Position numbers and translations under genes: made by a program
The notes under the pieces: generated by a model
Told to the model about the DNA's origin: nothing
The model's database searches: none
The model's input: only the letters and a program-made list of their open reading frames with translations
NCBI RefSeq assembly: GCF_011492945.1
Contig: NZ_CP045119.1
Span: 1,674,001-1,738,000, forward strand
Length of the DNA stretch: 64,000 bases
Direction of reading: 5' to 3'
Origin: Rubrobacter tropicus
GTDB taxonomy: Bacteria > Actinomycetota > Rubrobacteria > Rubrobacterales > Rubrobacteraceae
Shown: one piece after another, positions 19,430 through 27,683 of the stretch
Position numbering within the stretch: the first letter of the stretch is position 1
Layout of the letters: each line of letters starts with the position of its first letter

Positions 19430-20820
19430 GACGGGTAGCAGAACGAGTCCGAGGACGAGTCGCCGCCCTGCAGCCGGATCTGGTGCGGCCTCTCGTCCCC
19501 GAAGTCCGTGAAGAAGTCCGCATCGAGGGTGAAGCCGCCGCCGTTGTCCGCGTCCACGTCGGCCCTGGCGACCCAGCCCCTGATGCCGTCGGGGTAGAAC
19601 TGCTCGTCCCAGCTTGAGTACAGCGAGTTGCTGAAATAGACCCTGCGCCCGTCGCGGCTGACCTCCACCATCTGCGGCGCGCCGTTGAGGGGCCGTCCCG
19701 TCTTCGGGTGCTCCGTCCTGCGCGCGATGCCTCCGAGGTGCAGGGACCCCGTGTGCCTGGGATCGAACGGGTCGGAGACGTCGTACTGGCGCATCTCGCC
19801 GGTCCCCCAGCAAGAGATGTACAGGAAACGGTCGTCGAGGGAGAGGTTGATGTCGGAGACGAGTGGCGGCACGGCGCCGAAGCCCTTGAGCAACGGGGGC
19901 AGGAGGTCCGGTTCGGCGGGCTCTGCCGGGATGTCTATGACCTTCGTGATGTCCCACTTGTCGTTCTCGCGGTGCCACAGCCAGATCGAGGCCGAGAGGT
20001 CCTTGGTCGAGACGACGACGCCGACGAAGCCGTACGCCTTCGTGGGATCGTGGGCCGGGCGGAGCTCAAGCACCATCTGATGCTCCTCGCCCAGATCCAA
20101 CGCCTGCAGGTGCTTGCGGCGGCGCAGGTCCCACACGTGTATGCGGTGCCCGTAGCCGTTCGACAGGAGAACCTCCGGGTCGAGGCCGGCCTCGACCATG
20201 TTGGGTGTTCCCCACTCGCTGGTGATCATAGTATCGTGTCCCAGGTGCCACCAGAAGTCATAAGAGAACTGCTGGGGTCCGCGATCCACCTCCCAGCGCC
20301 CCAGGGGCTCGAAGGTGTCGTGGTCCATGACGAAGACGCCGCCCGGTCCGTTCCCGTCCGGGGTGCCGAGGGCGTTCATGTAGATCCCATCGGGACCGCA
20401 GTGGGTGGTGTGAGGGCGGCTGTAGCCCGTCCGCTCGTGCAGCTCTTCTGGCTCGATCACCTTGACGATGTGGGGCTTGGCGGGGTCCGGCTTGGTGTCG
20501 ATGACGTGGATGCGTGAAGAACGCAGGCCCGGAACGATGAGGTACCGGCGCTCCAGGTGCGGGTGTGGCGCGTAGGGGCAAAGCGACGCGCTGCAGGCGT
20601 TCCAGCCAAAGTGGTGCAACTCGTCGCCCATGACCGGCATCTCCACCCGGCCAACGACTTCCGTGTAGGTCGAGGAGTCTGGATCGACGTCCATCACCGC
20701 GAGGGCGTCGGGACGCCCGTTCGGGTTGAGGACCGCCACGTAAGCGAGCTTCTCTTTCGGAGCCTGCATCGCCATCCGCGGCGATGGGTAGTAGGTCGGG
20801 TCCGGCCTCAGAATAGTCAC
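19426..20820 (-). CDS. selenium-binding protein 56 family, methanethiol oxidase
   Basis: Proteins of this family oxidise methanethiol to formaldehyde, sulfide and H2O2, with copper reported in bacterial members. This one has 464 residues and a beta-propeller with the family's repeated blocks: LHHFGWNACSASLCPY, YSRPHTTHCGPDGIYMNALG, FWWHLGHDTMITSEWGTPNM, and CWGTGEMRQYDVSDP near the end. His-rich and Cys sites of the metal pocket are present. The GTG at 20820 is chosen because AAAGGAG ends six bases upstream; ATG at 20826 abuts that site. The downstream membrane protein is coupled to it. It may remove methanethiol made from methionine, a possible link to the met operon nearby. Confidence 0.88.
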   Translation of the reverse strand: MTILRPDPTYYPSPRMAMQAPKEKLAYVAVLNPNGRPDALAVMDVDPDSSTYTEVVGRVEMPVMGDELHHFGWNACSASLCPYAPHPHLERRYLIVPGLRSSRIHVIDTKPDPAKPHIVKVIEPEELHERTGYSRPHTTHCGPDGIYMNALGTPDGNGPGGVFVMDHDTFEPLGRWEVDRGPQQFSYDFWWHLGHDTMITSEWGTPNMVEAGLDPEVLLSNGYGHRIHVWDLRRRKHLQALDLGEEHQMVLELRPAHDPTKAYGFVGVVVSTKDLSASIWLWHRENDKWDITKVIDIPAEPAEPDLLPPLLKGFGAVPPLVSDINLSLDDRFLYISCWGTGEMRQYDVSDPFDPRHTGSLHLGGIARRTEHPKTGRPLNGAPQMVEVSRDGRRVYFSNSLYSSWDEQFYPDGIRGWVARADVDADNGGGFTLDADFFTDFGDERPHQIRLQGGDSSSDSFCYPS

Positions 20821-20826
20821 GAGCAT

Positions 20827-21233
20827 CTCCTTTCGGTCGACATGATCACGTGTTCCTGCCTGGTTGGTGGGGTCCTCGAGGCGTCGGGTAACGGGACGCG
20901 GAGAGTACTTACGGTAAGGCGTGCGTCGCGTTGTCGCCCGCACCATGGTCCGGCGTCCGAAGCGCAGGCGGGCAACCGCGGGAAAAGCCGGCCGAACCCC
21001 AGCGCCCGGCGCCGCGACATCGTGCGACCGGCAGGCTTCTCGCGGGACCGGTGCAGAGGCAATGGGTCTGACCTCGCCTCTGCACCGGTCCTTTGGTCGA
21101 TATGGGGGACCATCTTTCCCTAGTCCTTTTGGTCGCTACGTTGCAGGTAGCCTCGGCCCGAACGGTCGGGAAAGCCGGTCAAAGCTCCTCCGGTGTCGGG
21201 GGCATGGACTACCAGTCCAGTGCGGGTCTCTGA
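20827..21233. other. 406-bp gap with a 16-bp inverted repeat and no gene
   Basis: No reading frame here has coding character or a recognisable product. The notable element is the inverted repeat at 21045-21091, listed separately. Near the SBP56 start, CTTAC-G-GTAAG (about 20908-20918) and TGATCA/CACGTG (about 20844) are small palindromes. A short stem (TGGACT with AGTCCA) near 21205 lies close to the end of the methyltransferase gene. I assign no RNA gene. Confidence 0.5.
21045..21091. repeat. 16-bp perfect inverted repeat
   Basis: GGACCGGTGCAGAGGC (21045-21060) and GCCTCTGCACCGGTCC (21076-21091) are perfect complements around a 15-base loop, followed on the plus strand by CTTTGG. It lies between two minus-strand genes. 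A terminator for the methyltransferase transcript is possible but not convincing without a T tract on that strand. Confidence 0.7.
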
Positions 21234-22053
21234 TCAGCGCCTGAAGGCCACCACCTCCAGGTAGTGGGAGGGAACGACCATCGTCCCGTCGCTGGCGGTG
21301 TTCCGCTCGTCGATCAGGGCTTTGAGGTCCCGGGCCAGCGCTTCCTGGCCGTCGGAGTCCAGGGCGGCGAAAGCCCTCACCGTCGGGCCGTAGTAGTCGC
21401 GGAACCAGTCGACGAAATGCTCGGCCGACGGGTACCGAAAGTTGTACGTCCTACGGTGCGTCTCCAGGGAAGAGATCCCCTCGCCAAAGAGCTCCCGTAG
21501 CCGCTCTTCGGTCCCCCACAGCGAAGGCGGCTTCACGCCGGGGGCGGGGGACGTGCTTGCCTACGGTCTTTAGCATCTGTCCGGTGTAACCGTCGGGGGT
21601 CCAGCTTGCCAGCCCGATCTTCCCCCCGGGCCGGCAGACCCTGAGGAGCTCCGCCGCCGCCTTCTCCTGGTTCGGGCAGAACATCACGCCTATCGTGGAG
21701 AGCACCACGTCGAAGGAGGCGTCCGGGTAGGAGAGGTCCTCGGCGTCGCCGACCTCGAAGGTTATGTTCATGCCCTCTGCCTCGGCCCGCCTGCGGGCGT
21801 GTTCTATGGATTCGGGCGCCAGGTCCATGCCCGTAACCTCGCAGAAGCGTCTCGCGGCCGAGATGGCGGTGTTGCCGGAGCCGGTCGCCACATCGAGAAC
21901 CTTATCGCCGGAGCGGAGGTCCACCGCCTCGCAAAGCAGCTCGCCCATGATGGCGATGGGGTTGCCGATCTTCGCGTAATCGCCCGAGGTCCAGACCTTG
22001 CGCATGCGTTCCTTGATGGCCCCCATGCTGGGTGCCTGGTCCTGGATAGTCAC
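21234..22053 (-). pseudogene. class I SAM-dependent methyltransferase, one-base frameshift
   Basis: With one base removed the gene is exactly 819 bases, giving 272 residues. The first part has the SAM motif VLDVATGSGNTAISAA and continues GMDLAPESIEHAR, GDAEDLSYPDASFDVVLS and PGGKIGLASWTPDGYTGQMLK. At the two adjacent G runs 21540-21544 and 21546-21550 (C runs on the coding strand) one base too many shifts the frame; the conserved continuation VKPPSLWGTEERLRELFG is read in the next frame to 21234. This is the UbiE/Methyltransf_11-type family; substrate unknown. Translation as written would stop with a wrong C-terminus. It could be a sequencing error, like the metY and MFS indels. Confidence 0.8.
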
Positions 22054-22312
22054 GTCGATCCTCCTTCTCCTCGTGTTCGGTTGACGTCTACGGCGCTCTT
22101 TCTGGTCCGTGCCGTTGTTGCCGATCCTGGGTAACGGGTTCGCAGCCTTTCCCTATCAAATGTAACAAAAACATCATACATGTGGAGCCAGCCGTTCCGC
22201 ATCGGTCGAATTACGCAATTTCGGTTCCGGGGGCGTCGCTCCTACCTCCCGCCGGGACTCGCTATACTTAGCGTGTCGTAGGCGGCGTCTGCGGGCGGAG
22301 AGGAGTATCAGC

Positions 22313-22591
22313 ATGGCCGAGGGACGGGAGAAGCAGTCTTTCTGGGACCGTCTTTTCAGCGTGAACATAGGTTCCGCGCGGGAGGAGAGGGTCGTCGGGT
22401 ACATCATGCACAGGATCGGGGAGGGCGCCAACCTGCGCGAGGTGACGCAGGAAGAGTACGTACGGCGCAACGCCTCGCCGGCCGAGGTCGAAGAGATCCT
22501 GCACAACCCAAAGCTTTTGCACACGGCCCACGAACACCTGCAGCAGGACTTCGGCTCGGGAGAGCTCGACCCGCACCGCAAGCCGGAATAG
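22313..22591 (+). CDS. small conserved protein of unknown function
   Basis: A soluble 92-residue protein, mostly helical, beginning MAEGREKQSFWDRLFSVNIG and containing EERVVGYIMHRIGEGANLREV and SPAEVEEILHNPKLLHTAHEHL. There are no membrane segments or cysteines. I do not recognise a family. ATG at 22313 follows GGAGAGGAG. A TATACT box at 22263-22268 would put the transcription start near 22275. A heptamer array follows the stop. Confidence 0.65.
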   Translation: MAEGREKQSFWDRLFSVNIGSAREERVVGYIMHRIGEGANLREVTQEEYVRRNASPAEVEEILHNPKLLHTAHEHLQQDFGSGELDPHRKPE

Positions 22592-22592
22592 G

Positions 22593-22683
22593 TAGCTGCC
22601 AGTTCTCGGCTTTCAGCACTTTCGTTCCCGCTGAAGGCTGAAAGCGGAGGCCGAAGGCCGCAGCGGGCTGATAGCCGATAGCT
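22593..22683. repeat. heptamer arrays, inverted arms
   Basis: A TCAGC-oriented arm (22593-22618) and a GCTGA-oriented arm (22629-22683) face each other directly after the 22313-22591 gene. The second arm is interrupted by a GGAGGCCGAAGGCCGCAGCG-type insert. Together they can fold into a hairpin. Confidence 0.8.
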
Positions 22684-22713
22684 CCAACGGGAGACCGAAC
22701 ATCCCGCGGGCGG

Positions 22714-22719
22714 TATAAT
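22714..22719 (+). promoter_or_regulatory. -10 box of the FmdB-like gene
   Basis: TATAAT, a consensus -10, lies 33 bases before the ATG, leaving room for the GGAGG site at 22743-22747. The -35 region falls in GC-rich sequence with no clear match. Confidence 0.55.
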
Positions 22720-22751
22720 TCCCGGGTTGCGAGCTGTTGGATGGAGGCCGG

Positions 22752-23048
22752 ATGCCGATCTACGAGTACAAGTGCGAGAACGATCACGTCTTCGACGTGA
22801 TGCAGAAGATGTCCGAAGACCCGCTGACCACCTGCATCGAATGCGGCGCCCCGGTCAGAAAGGTCCTCCAACCGGTGGGCATCTCCTTCAAGGGCTCCGG
22901 CTTTTACTCCACGGACTACAGCAGCAAGAAGGGCCCCAAGGAACCGGCCGCCACGAGCCCCAACGGCGACTCCAAACCAGACACCAAAGAGAAGAAGCCC
23001 GCCGACAAGCCGGCCGCGTCGACCAAATCGTCCGGAACGAAGGACTGA
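22752..23048 (+). CDS. FmdB-family zinc ribbon protein
   Basis: The 98-residue protein opens MPIYEYKCENDHVFDV and has TTCIECGAPVRKVLQP, the FmdB/CxxC zinc ribbon. The second CxxC pair is intact; the first pair is degenerate, with a single Cys (YKCENDH), so zinc binding may use His or be reduced. The C-terminal 45 residues are Lys/Pro/Ala-rich and probably disordered. ATG at 22752 has GGAGG four bases upstream. The family is often called a regulator, but its function is not established. Confidence 0.8.
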   Translation: MPIYEYKCENDHVFDVMQKMSEDPLTTCIECGAPVRKVLQPVGISFKGSGFYSTDYSSKKGPKEPAATSPNGDSKPDTKEKKPADKPAASTKSSGTKD

Positions 23049-23053
23049 CCACG

Positions 23054-23302
23054 GTGGCCCGCGGCGCGGACCCGCCGCGCGACGAGCCCCGCCGCGAAGG
23101 CCCCGTTCGCCGGACCCTCCGCGTAGCCATCCTCGGCGTCACCCTGATCTTCGTGGTCGCCGCCCTCGCCATCTCCTGCTCCCTCGTCGTCTACACGGCC
23201 TACCGCCACGACCTCCAGAACGGCGTCTTCGCGTTGCTCCTCGCCGTCCTGAGCGCACAGATCGCCATAAACTGGTTTCTGTGGAAGGACGACGAGGAAT
23301 AG
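23054..23302 (+). CDS. small two-helix membrane protein
   Basis: This 82-residue protein has a basic N-terminus and two membrane segments: VAILGVTLIFVVAALAISCSLVVYTAY and GVFALLLAVLSAQIAINWFLW, and ends KDDEE. GTG at 23054 lies six bases after the FmdB gene, so the two are one transcript. No family is recognised. Confidence 0.6.
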   Translation: MARGADPPRDEPRREGPVRRTLRVAILGVTLIFVVAALAISCSLVVYTAYRHDLQNGVFALLLAVLSAQIAINWFLWKDDEE

Positions 23303-23469
23303 GCTTCGGGTTTGGCTTCAGGTTTCAGGCTGCAGGTATCAGAAAAATACCCTCGACCGGCCCAACGTTCGGCCGAGCAACGTAACTTCTAAACTACAAC
23401 ATACGTCGCCAAGCGACGGCTACGCACCGCACATCTGGCTGAAGCCTGATACCTAAAGCCTGAAACCTC
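23302..23469. repeat. CCTGAA-family arrays, inverted arms around a 95-bp spacer
   Basis: The arm 23302-23342 carries CAGGTTT/CAGGCTG/CAGGTAT units and the arm 23438-23469 carries CTGAAGC/CTGATAC/CTGAAAC units in opposite orientation. The spacer holds a small AAGCGACG palindrome-like stretch and nothing recognisable. The gap to dnaE (23303-23640) otherwise contains a TATAGTA-like box near 23543 and a hairpin-free, gene-free leader. Confidence 0.75.
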
Positions 23470-23640
23470 TGCGTGAAAAGTCCTGCAAATACAGCCTCAA
23501 CTTCTACTTCAGGGAGGCTGGACAACAGCCACTCCGTTCTCGTATAGTAGCCCTCGTCGAGGATGGATCGACGGGGAGAACAGGCGAGCGGCGGCGTCCT
23601 TTTGCGGCGTCGCCGGGGACCATGAGCGAGGGAGGGCTTT

Positions 23641-26600
23641 TTGTCGGGTGGTTCGGGCGCTTTCGCGCATTTGCACTGTCACTCGGAGTACTCGATGCTC
23701 GACGGGGCGAGCCGGATCAAGGACCTCGTCTCTTTCGCGAAAGAGCAGAACATGCCGGGGCTGGCGCTCACGGATCACGGGGTCATGTACGGGGCCGTCC
23801 GGTTCTACAAGGAGGCGAAGGACGCCGGGATCAAGCCGCTCATGGGCTGCGAGGTCTACGTCACGGCCGACCGGCACGACCGCAGCAGGGCCCCCTACTA
23901 CCACCTGACGCTCATAGCCCGGACGGCCGAGGGCTATCGGAACCTGATGAAGCTCTCGACGGGCGGTTTTCTCGAAGGCTTCTACTACAAGCCGCGGGTG
24001 GACATGGAAATGCTCAAGAGGTACGGGAAGGGCATCATCTGCCTCTCGGGTTGCCTCTCGGCCGAGGTCCCGACCCGCATCCTCGAAGGGCGCTTCGACG
24101 AGGCGAGGCGTCTGCTCGAGGAGTACGGTGAGATCTTCGACGCCGTCTACCTGGAGATGCAGGATCACGGCATCCCCGAGCAGCGGCGCGTGAACGAGGG
24201 GCTCGTAAAGCTCCACAAAGAGACGGGCCTCGACCTCGTGGCCGCGAACGACTCCCACTACACGACCCGCCACGACGCCAAAATGCACGACGCGCTCTTG
24301 TGCATCGGGACCGGCAAGTTCGTGAGCGACCCGAACCGCATGAAGTTCAGCGGCGATGAGTTCTACGTCAAGAGCATCGAGGAGATGGGCCGCATCTTCC
24401 CCGACCATCCCGAGGCCCTCGAAAACACCTTGAAGGTCGTCGAGAGCGTCGAGGACGTCGGCATAGAGCTCGGCAAGACCAGGTTGCCGAACTTCCCGAA
24501 GCCCGAGGGGTACACGGCCGACCAGTATCTCAGGGAGCAGTGCGACCGGGGGCTCGTGGCGCGTTACGGGGAGCTGGCGAAGGGGCCGGAGGTCCAGCAG
24601 AGGCTCGAGTTCGAGCTTTCGACCATCGGGAAGATGGGGTTCGCCGATTACTTCCTTATAGTGTGGGACTTCGTGAAGTACGCGAAGGACCGCAAGATCG
24701 CGGTGGGGCCAGGGCGCGGGTCGGCCGCGGGGTCCATCGTGGCCTACGCGTTGGGGATCACGGACCTCGACCCGCTTCACTACTCGCTGCTCTTCGAGCG
24801 GTTCCTTAACCCGGACCGGATCAACATGCCGGACGTGGACATAGACTTCTCCGTCTCCGGTCGTTCCGAGGTTATGAAGTACGTGACGGACAAGTACGGC
24901 GGGCACGAGCACGTGGCCCAGATCATCACCTTCGGGACGATAGGAGCCAAGGCCGCCATCCGCGACTCGGGCCGTATCTACCAGTACCCCTATTCGGACA
25001 CGGACAAGCTCGCCAAGTTCATCCCTGACAAGCCCGTCGGCACGACGCTGCGTGACGTGCTAACTCAGGGCGAGGACGGGGAGTACGCCGCGGGTGAGAA
25101 GCACCCGGGGCAGGCGCGCGAGATCCTGCAGTTCATCAACGGGAACGATGCCGCCCGACAGGTCCTGGATACCGCCTTCGAGATTGAGGGCTTCGCCCGC
25201 CACGCAGGCACCCACGCGGCGGGCGTCGTCATCTCCGAGGAACGCCTGACGGACATAGTCCCGCTTCAGCGCGTCAAGGACACCGACTCGGTGATGGTCC
25301 AGCACCCCATGAGCGACGTGGAAGCGTTGGGACTCCTCAAGGTGGACTTTTTGGGCCTGCGCAACCTCGACGTGATCGAGGAGACGCTCGAGACGATCCG
25401 GCAGACCTCGGGCGAGGAGGTGGACATCCAGAACATACCCCTCGACGACGAGAAGACCTTGAAGATGTTCGCCAGGGGCGACACGTTCGGGGTCTTCCAG
25501 TTCGAGTCCGGGGGGATGCAGCGGATGCTCCAGGAGGTCCGCCCGGACCGCTTCGACGACCTCGTGGCCCTGAACGCCCTCTACCGTCCGGGCCCCATGG
25601 ACTACATCCCGACCTTCAAGAAGGGCAAGCACGACCCCGAGAGCGTGGACTACCGCGACGAGCGGTTGAAGCCGATACTCGAGCCCACCTACGGGGTCGC
25701 CGCGTACCAGGAGCAGCTCATGGAGATAAGCAAGCTCCTGGGCGGCTTCACCCCCGGGCAGGCCGACACGCTGCGCAAGGCGATCGGCAAGAAGAACGCG
25801 GCGATGCTCGCGACCCTCAAGGACAAGTTCATGGAGGGCTGCGCCGCCAACGACGTCTCCATCGAGGTCGCCGACGAGCTGTGGAACTGGATGGAGAAGG
25901 CCGGCGGCTACTCGTTCAACAAGAGCCACTCCGCCTGCTACTCGTTCCTCGCCTTCCAGACCGCGTACCTGAAAGCCCACTACCCCGAGTCGTACATGGC
26001 CGCCCTCATGAGCAGCGTCATGAACACTAAGGACCGGGTGCCGCAGTACGTGGCCGAGGCGCGGGCGATGAAGATAGAGGTCCTGCCGCCCGACGTGAAC
26101 GAGAGCGGTCGCCGGTTCACGGTCGTCGGGAACACCATCCGGTTCGGGTTGTCCGCCGTAAAGAACGTCGGCGAGAACACCGTGGAGGCGATACGGGCCG
26201 CCAGGGAGGAGGGGGGGCCGTTCGCAGACATCTTCGACTTCTGCGAGCGGGTCGACTCCTCGACCTACAACAAGCGGACCGTGGAGTCGCTCATAAAGTG
26301 CGGCGCCTTCGACAACGTAGGCCCCTCGCGCGCGGCGATGGTAGCCGTCCACGCCAAGGCCGTCGAGCGCTGCACCAAAGGCCTCAAGGGGGCCTGCGAG
26401 GACCAGTTCTCGATGTTCGACGACGCCGAGATAGCGCCCCCGAAGCCCGAGTTCCCCGACCTCGAAGACGACCGGCGCGAGAGCCTGGAGTGGGAGAAGG
26501 AGACGCTCGGGCTCTACGTCTCCGACCACCCTTTGCGCCCGGTCCTCCACAAGCTCAAAAAGCACACCGACACAACCGTCTCCGACCTCGACCATTGCAG

Positions 26601-27129
26601 GGACGGGGCGATGGTGTGGGTCGGGGGGCTGGCGACGAGCGTTCGGACCAACACCACGCGCAAGGGCGACATGATGGGGATGCTCCAGCTCGACGACACC
26701 CGGGGGCTCGCCGAGGTAATGGTCTTCCCGCGGGTCTACGCCAAGTGCGCGAACTGCGTGCGCGAGGACGCCGTTCTAAAGGTCAAGGGCCGCGTCGAGC
26801 GCAAGGAGGGCATCCCGCGCATCATCGCCATGGAGATGGAGGAGCTCCACCTGGAACCGGGCCCCGATCCCGTCTACCTCGACGCTTCGTGTTTCGTCGG
26901 CCTCTCCCGCGCGGAGGCGGAGGAGGCATTCGGTCTGCTCGCCAAAAGCCCCGGAACGAGCCCCGTCTTCCTCGTCTCCCCGTCGGACGGATTGGAGGAG
27001 AGGGTCTTCGACGTGGAGGACTCCTCGGACCTGCACGCTGAGCTCAAGCAGATACTGGGGCCGAGGTGCCTCTCTTACTCCCGGAAAGAGGCCCCGGTCG
27101 CCGAGCCGGAGATGGAGCAGGTGTCTTAG
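23641..27129 (+). CDS. dnaE: DNA polymerase III alpha subunit
   Basis: The catalytic subunit of the replicative polymerase, 1162 residues. Residues 1 to about 270 form the PHP domain (HLHCHSEYSMLDGASR, GLALTDHGVMYG), where metal-binding His residues are retained. The palm has GPGRGSAAGSIVAYALGITDLDP and PDVDIDFSVSGR with the catalytic acidic residues, then fingers (GVFQFESGGMQRML, LNALYRPGPMDYIPTF), tandem HhH and an OB fold near 950 to 1040 (GGLATSVRTNTTRKGDMMGMLQL). The start is TTG at 23641 after GAGGGAGGG. It is of the DnaE1 type. No intein or mutation in catalytic motifs is seen. Confidence 0.97.
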   Translation: MSGGSGAFAHLHCHSEYSMLDGASRIKDLVSFAKEQNMPGLALTDHGVMYGAVRFYKEAKDAGIKPLMGCEVYVTADRHDRSRAPYYHLTLIARTAEGYRNLMKLSTGGFLEGFYYKPRVDMEMLKRYGKGIICLSGCLSAEVPTRILEGRFDEARRLLEEYGEIFDAVYLEMQDHGIPEQRRVNEGLVKLHKETGLDLVAANDSHYTTRHDAKMHDALLCIGTGKFVSDPNRMKFSGDEFYVKSIEEMGRIFPDHPEALENTLKVVESVEDVGIELGKTRLPNFPKPEGYTADQYLREQCDRGLVARYGELAKGPEVQQRLEFELSTIGKMGFADYFLIVWDFVKYAKDRKIAVGPGRGSAAGSIVAYALGITDLDPLHYSLLFERFLNPDRINMPDVDIDFSVSGRSEVMKYVTDKYGGHEHVAQIITFGTIGAKAAIRDSGRIYQYPYSDTDKLAKFIPDKPVGTTLRDVLTQGEDGEYAAGEKHPGQAREILQFINGNDAARQVLDTAFEIEGFARHAGTHAAGVVISEERLTDIVPLQRVKDTDSVMVQHPMSDVEALGLLKVDFLGLRNLDVIEETLETIRQTSGEEVDIQNIPLDDEKTLKMFARGDTFGVFQFESGGMQRMLQEVRPDRFDDLVALNALYRPGPMDYIPTFKKGKHDPESVDYRDERLKPILEPTYGVAAYQEQLMEISKLLGGFTPGQADTLRKAIGKKNAAMLATLKDKFMEGCAANDVSIEVADELWNWMEKAGGYSFNKSHSACYSFLAFQTAYLKAHYPESYMAALMSSVMNTKDRVPQYVAEARAMKIEVLPPDVNESGRRFTVVGNTIRFGLSAVKNVGENTVEAIRAAREEGGPFADIFDFCERVDSSTYNKRTVESLIKCGAFDNVGPSRAAMVAVHAKAVERCTKGLKGACEDQFSMFDDAEIAPPKPEFPDLEDDRRESLEWEKETLGLYVSDHPLRPVLHKLKKHTDTTVSDLDHCRDGAMVWVGGLATSVRTNTTRKGDMMGMLQLDDTRGLAEVMVFPRVYAKCANCVREDAVLKVKGRVERKEGIPRIIAMEMEELHLEPGPDPVYLDASCFVGLSRAEAEEAFGLLAKSPGTSPVFLVSPSDGLEERVFDVEDSSDLHAELKQILGPRCLSYSRKEAPVAEPEMEQVS

Positions 27130-27130
27130 A

Positions 27131-27155
27131 GCGGTCAGCTTTCAGCCGTCAGCAG
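27131..27155 (+). repeat. heptamer array, TCAGC orientation
   Basis: Units GGTCAGC, TTTCAGC, CGTCAGC follow two bases after the dnaE stop. There is no facing arm. Confidence 0.75.
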
Positions 27156-27191
27156 CCTGATGCCGGTGGGGCTCGATGATGTGAAGGAGGC

Positions 27192-27671
27192 ATGGTGTCC
27201 GAAGAAACGTTGACGGTGCGGGGCGGGTGTCAGTGCGGTGCGGTGCGGTATGAGGCGAGGGCCGCGAGCAGGGACGCCTATTACTGCCACTGCCGGATGT
27301 GCCAGAAGGCATTCGGGCATCTATCGGGTATCTTCTGCGGGGTTGATCGGCGGAGCGTGGAATGGGAGAGCGGGGAGCCAGCCTACTACCAGTCGTCGAA
27401 GGTCGCGCGCCGCGGTTTTTGCCGGGAGTGCGGCACGCCGCTGACGTTCGAGTATTTGGAGTTGGGTGAGCTTCACCTGGCCGTCGGTAGCCTCGACGAG
27501 CCCGGGCGGTTCAGGCCGGTGATCCACTACGGCTCGGAGAGCATCGTGGAGCCGTTCTTCACGGAAGACGGGCTTCCCCGCGAGCGCACGGATGAGGACC
27601 AGGAGTTCATGGCCATGTGGCGCGCGGCCTACGGCCCGGACTCCGTGCCGGGGCATCCTTCCGGTAGCTGA
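27192..27671 (+). CDS. GFA-family (DUF636) zinc protein
   Basis: This 159-residue protein has the family's cysteine pattern: GGCQCGAVRYEA, YYCHCRMCQKAFG and GFCRECGTPLTFEY. The four-Cys and three-Cys groups bind zinc in the Mss4-like fold. Some relatives were proposed to activate glutathione with formaldehyde, but most have no known substrate. ATG at 27192 follows GAAGGAGG. If SBP56 at 19.4 kb makes formaldehyde, this gene could handle it, but it is 6 kb away and in another transcript, so the link is weak. Confidence 0.82.
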   Translation: MVSEETLTVRGGCQCGAVRYEARAASRDAYYCHCRMCQKAFGHLSGIFCGVDRRSVEWESGEPAYYQSSKVARRGFCRECGTPLTFEYLELGELHLAVGSLDEPGRFRPVIHYGSESIVEPFFTEDGLPRERTDEDQEFMAMWRAAYGPDSVPGHPSGS

Positions 27672-27683
27672 GGGACCCGCGGG

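Noticed and set aside
19426-20946. SBP56 start at a codon upstream of 20826
   Set aside because: The added sequence shows no family similarity; AAAGGAG at 20827-20833 fixes the start at 20820.
21135-21233. A tRNA-like or cobalamin-riboswitch-like stretch
   Set aside because: GGGAAAGCCGGTCAAAG recalls part of a cobalamin aptamer, and TGGACT...AGTCCA an anticodon arm, but no complete cloverleaf or B12 box could be drawn and no suitable gene follows.
24000-26600. Long minus-strand frames opposite dnaE
   Set aside because: They lie entirely within a conserved polymerase gene and encode biased Val/Leu/Arg/Gly sequence with no family features.
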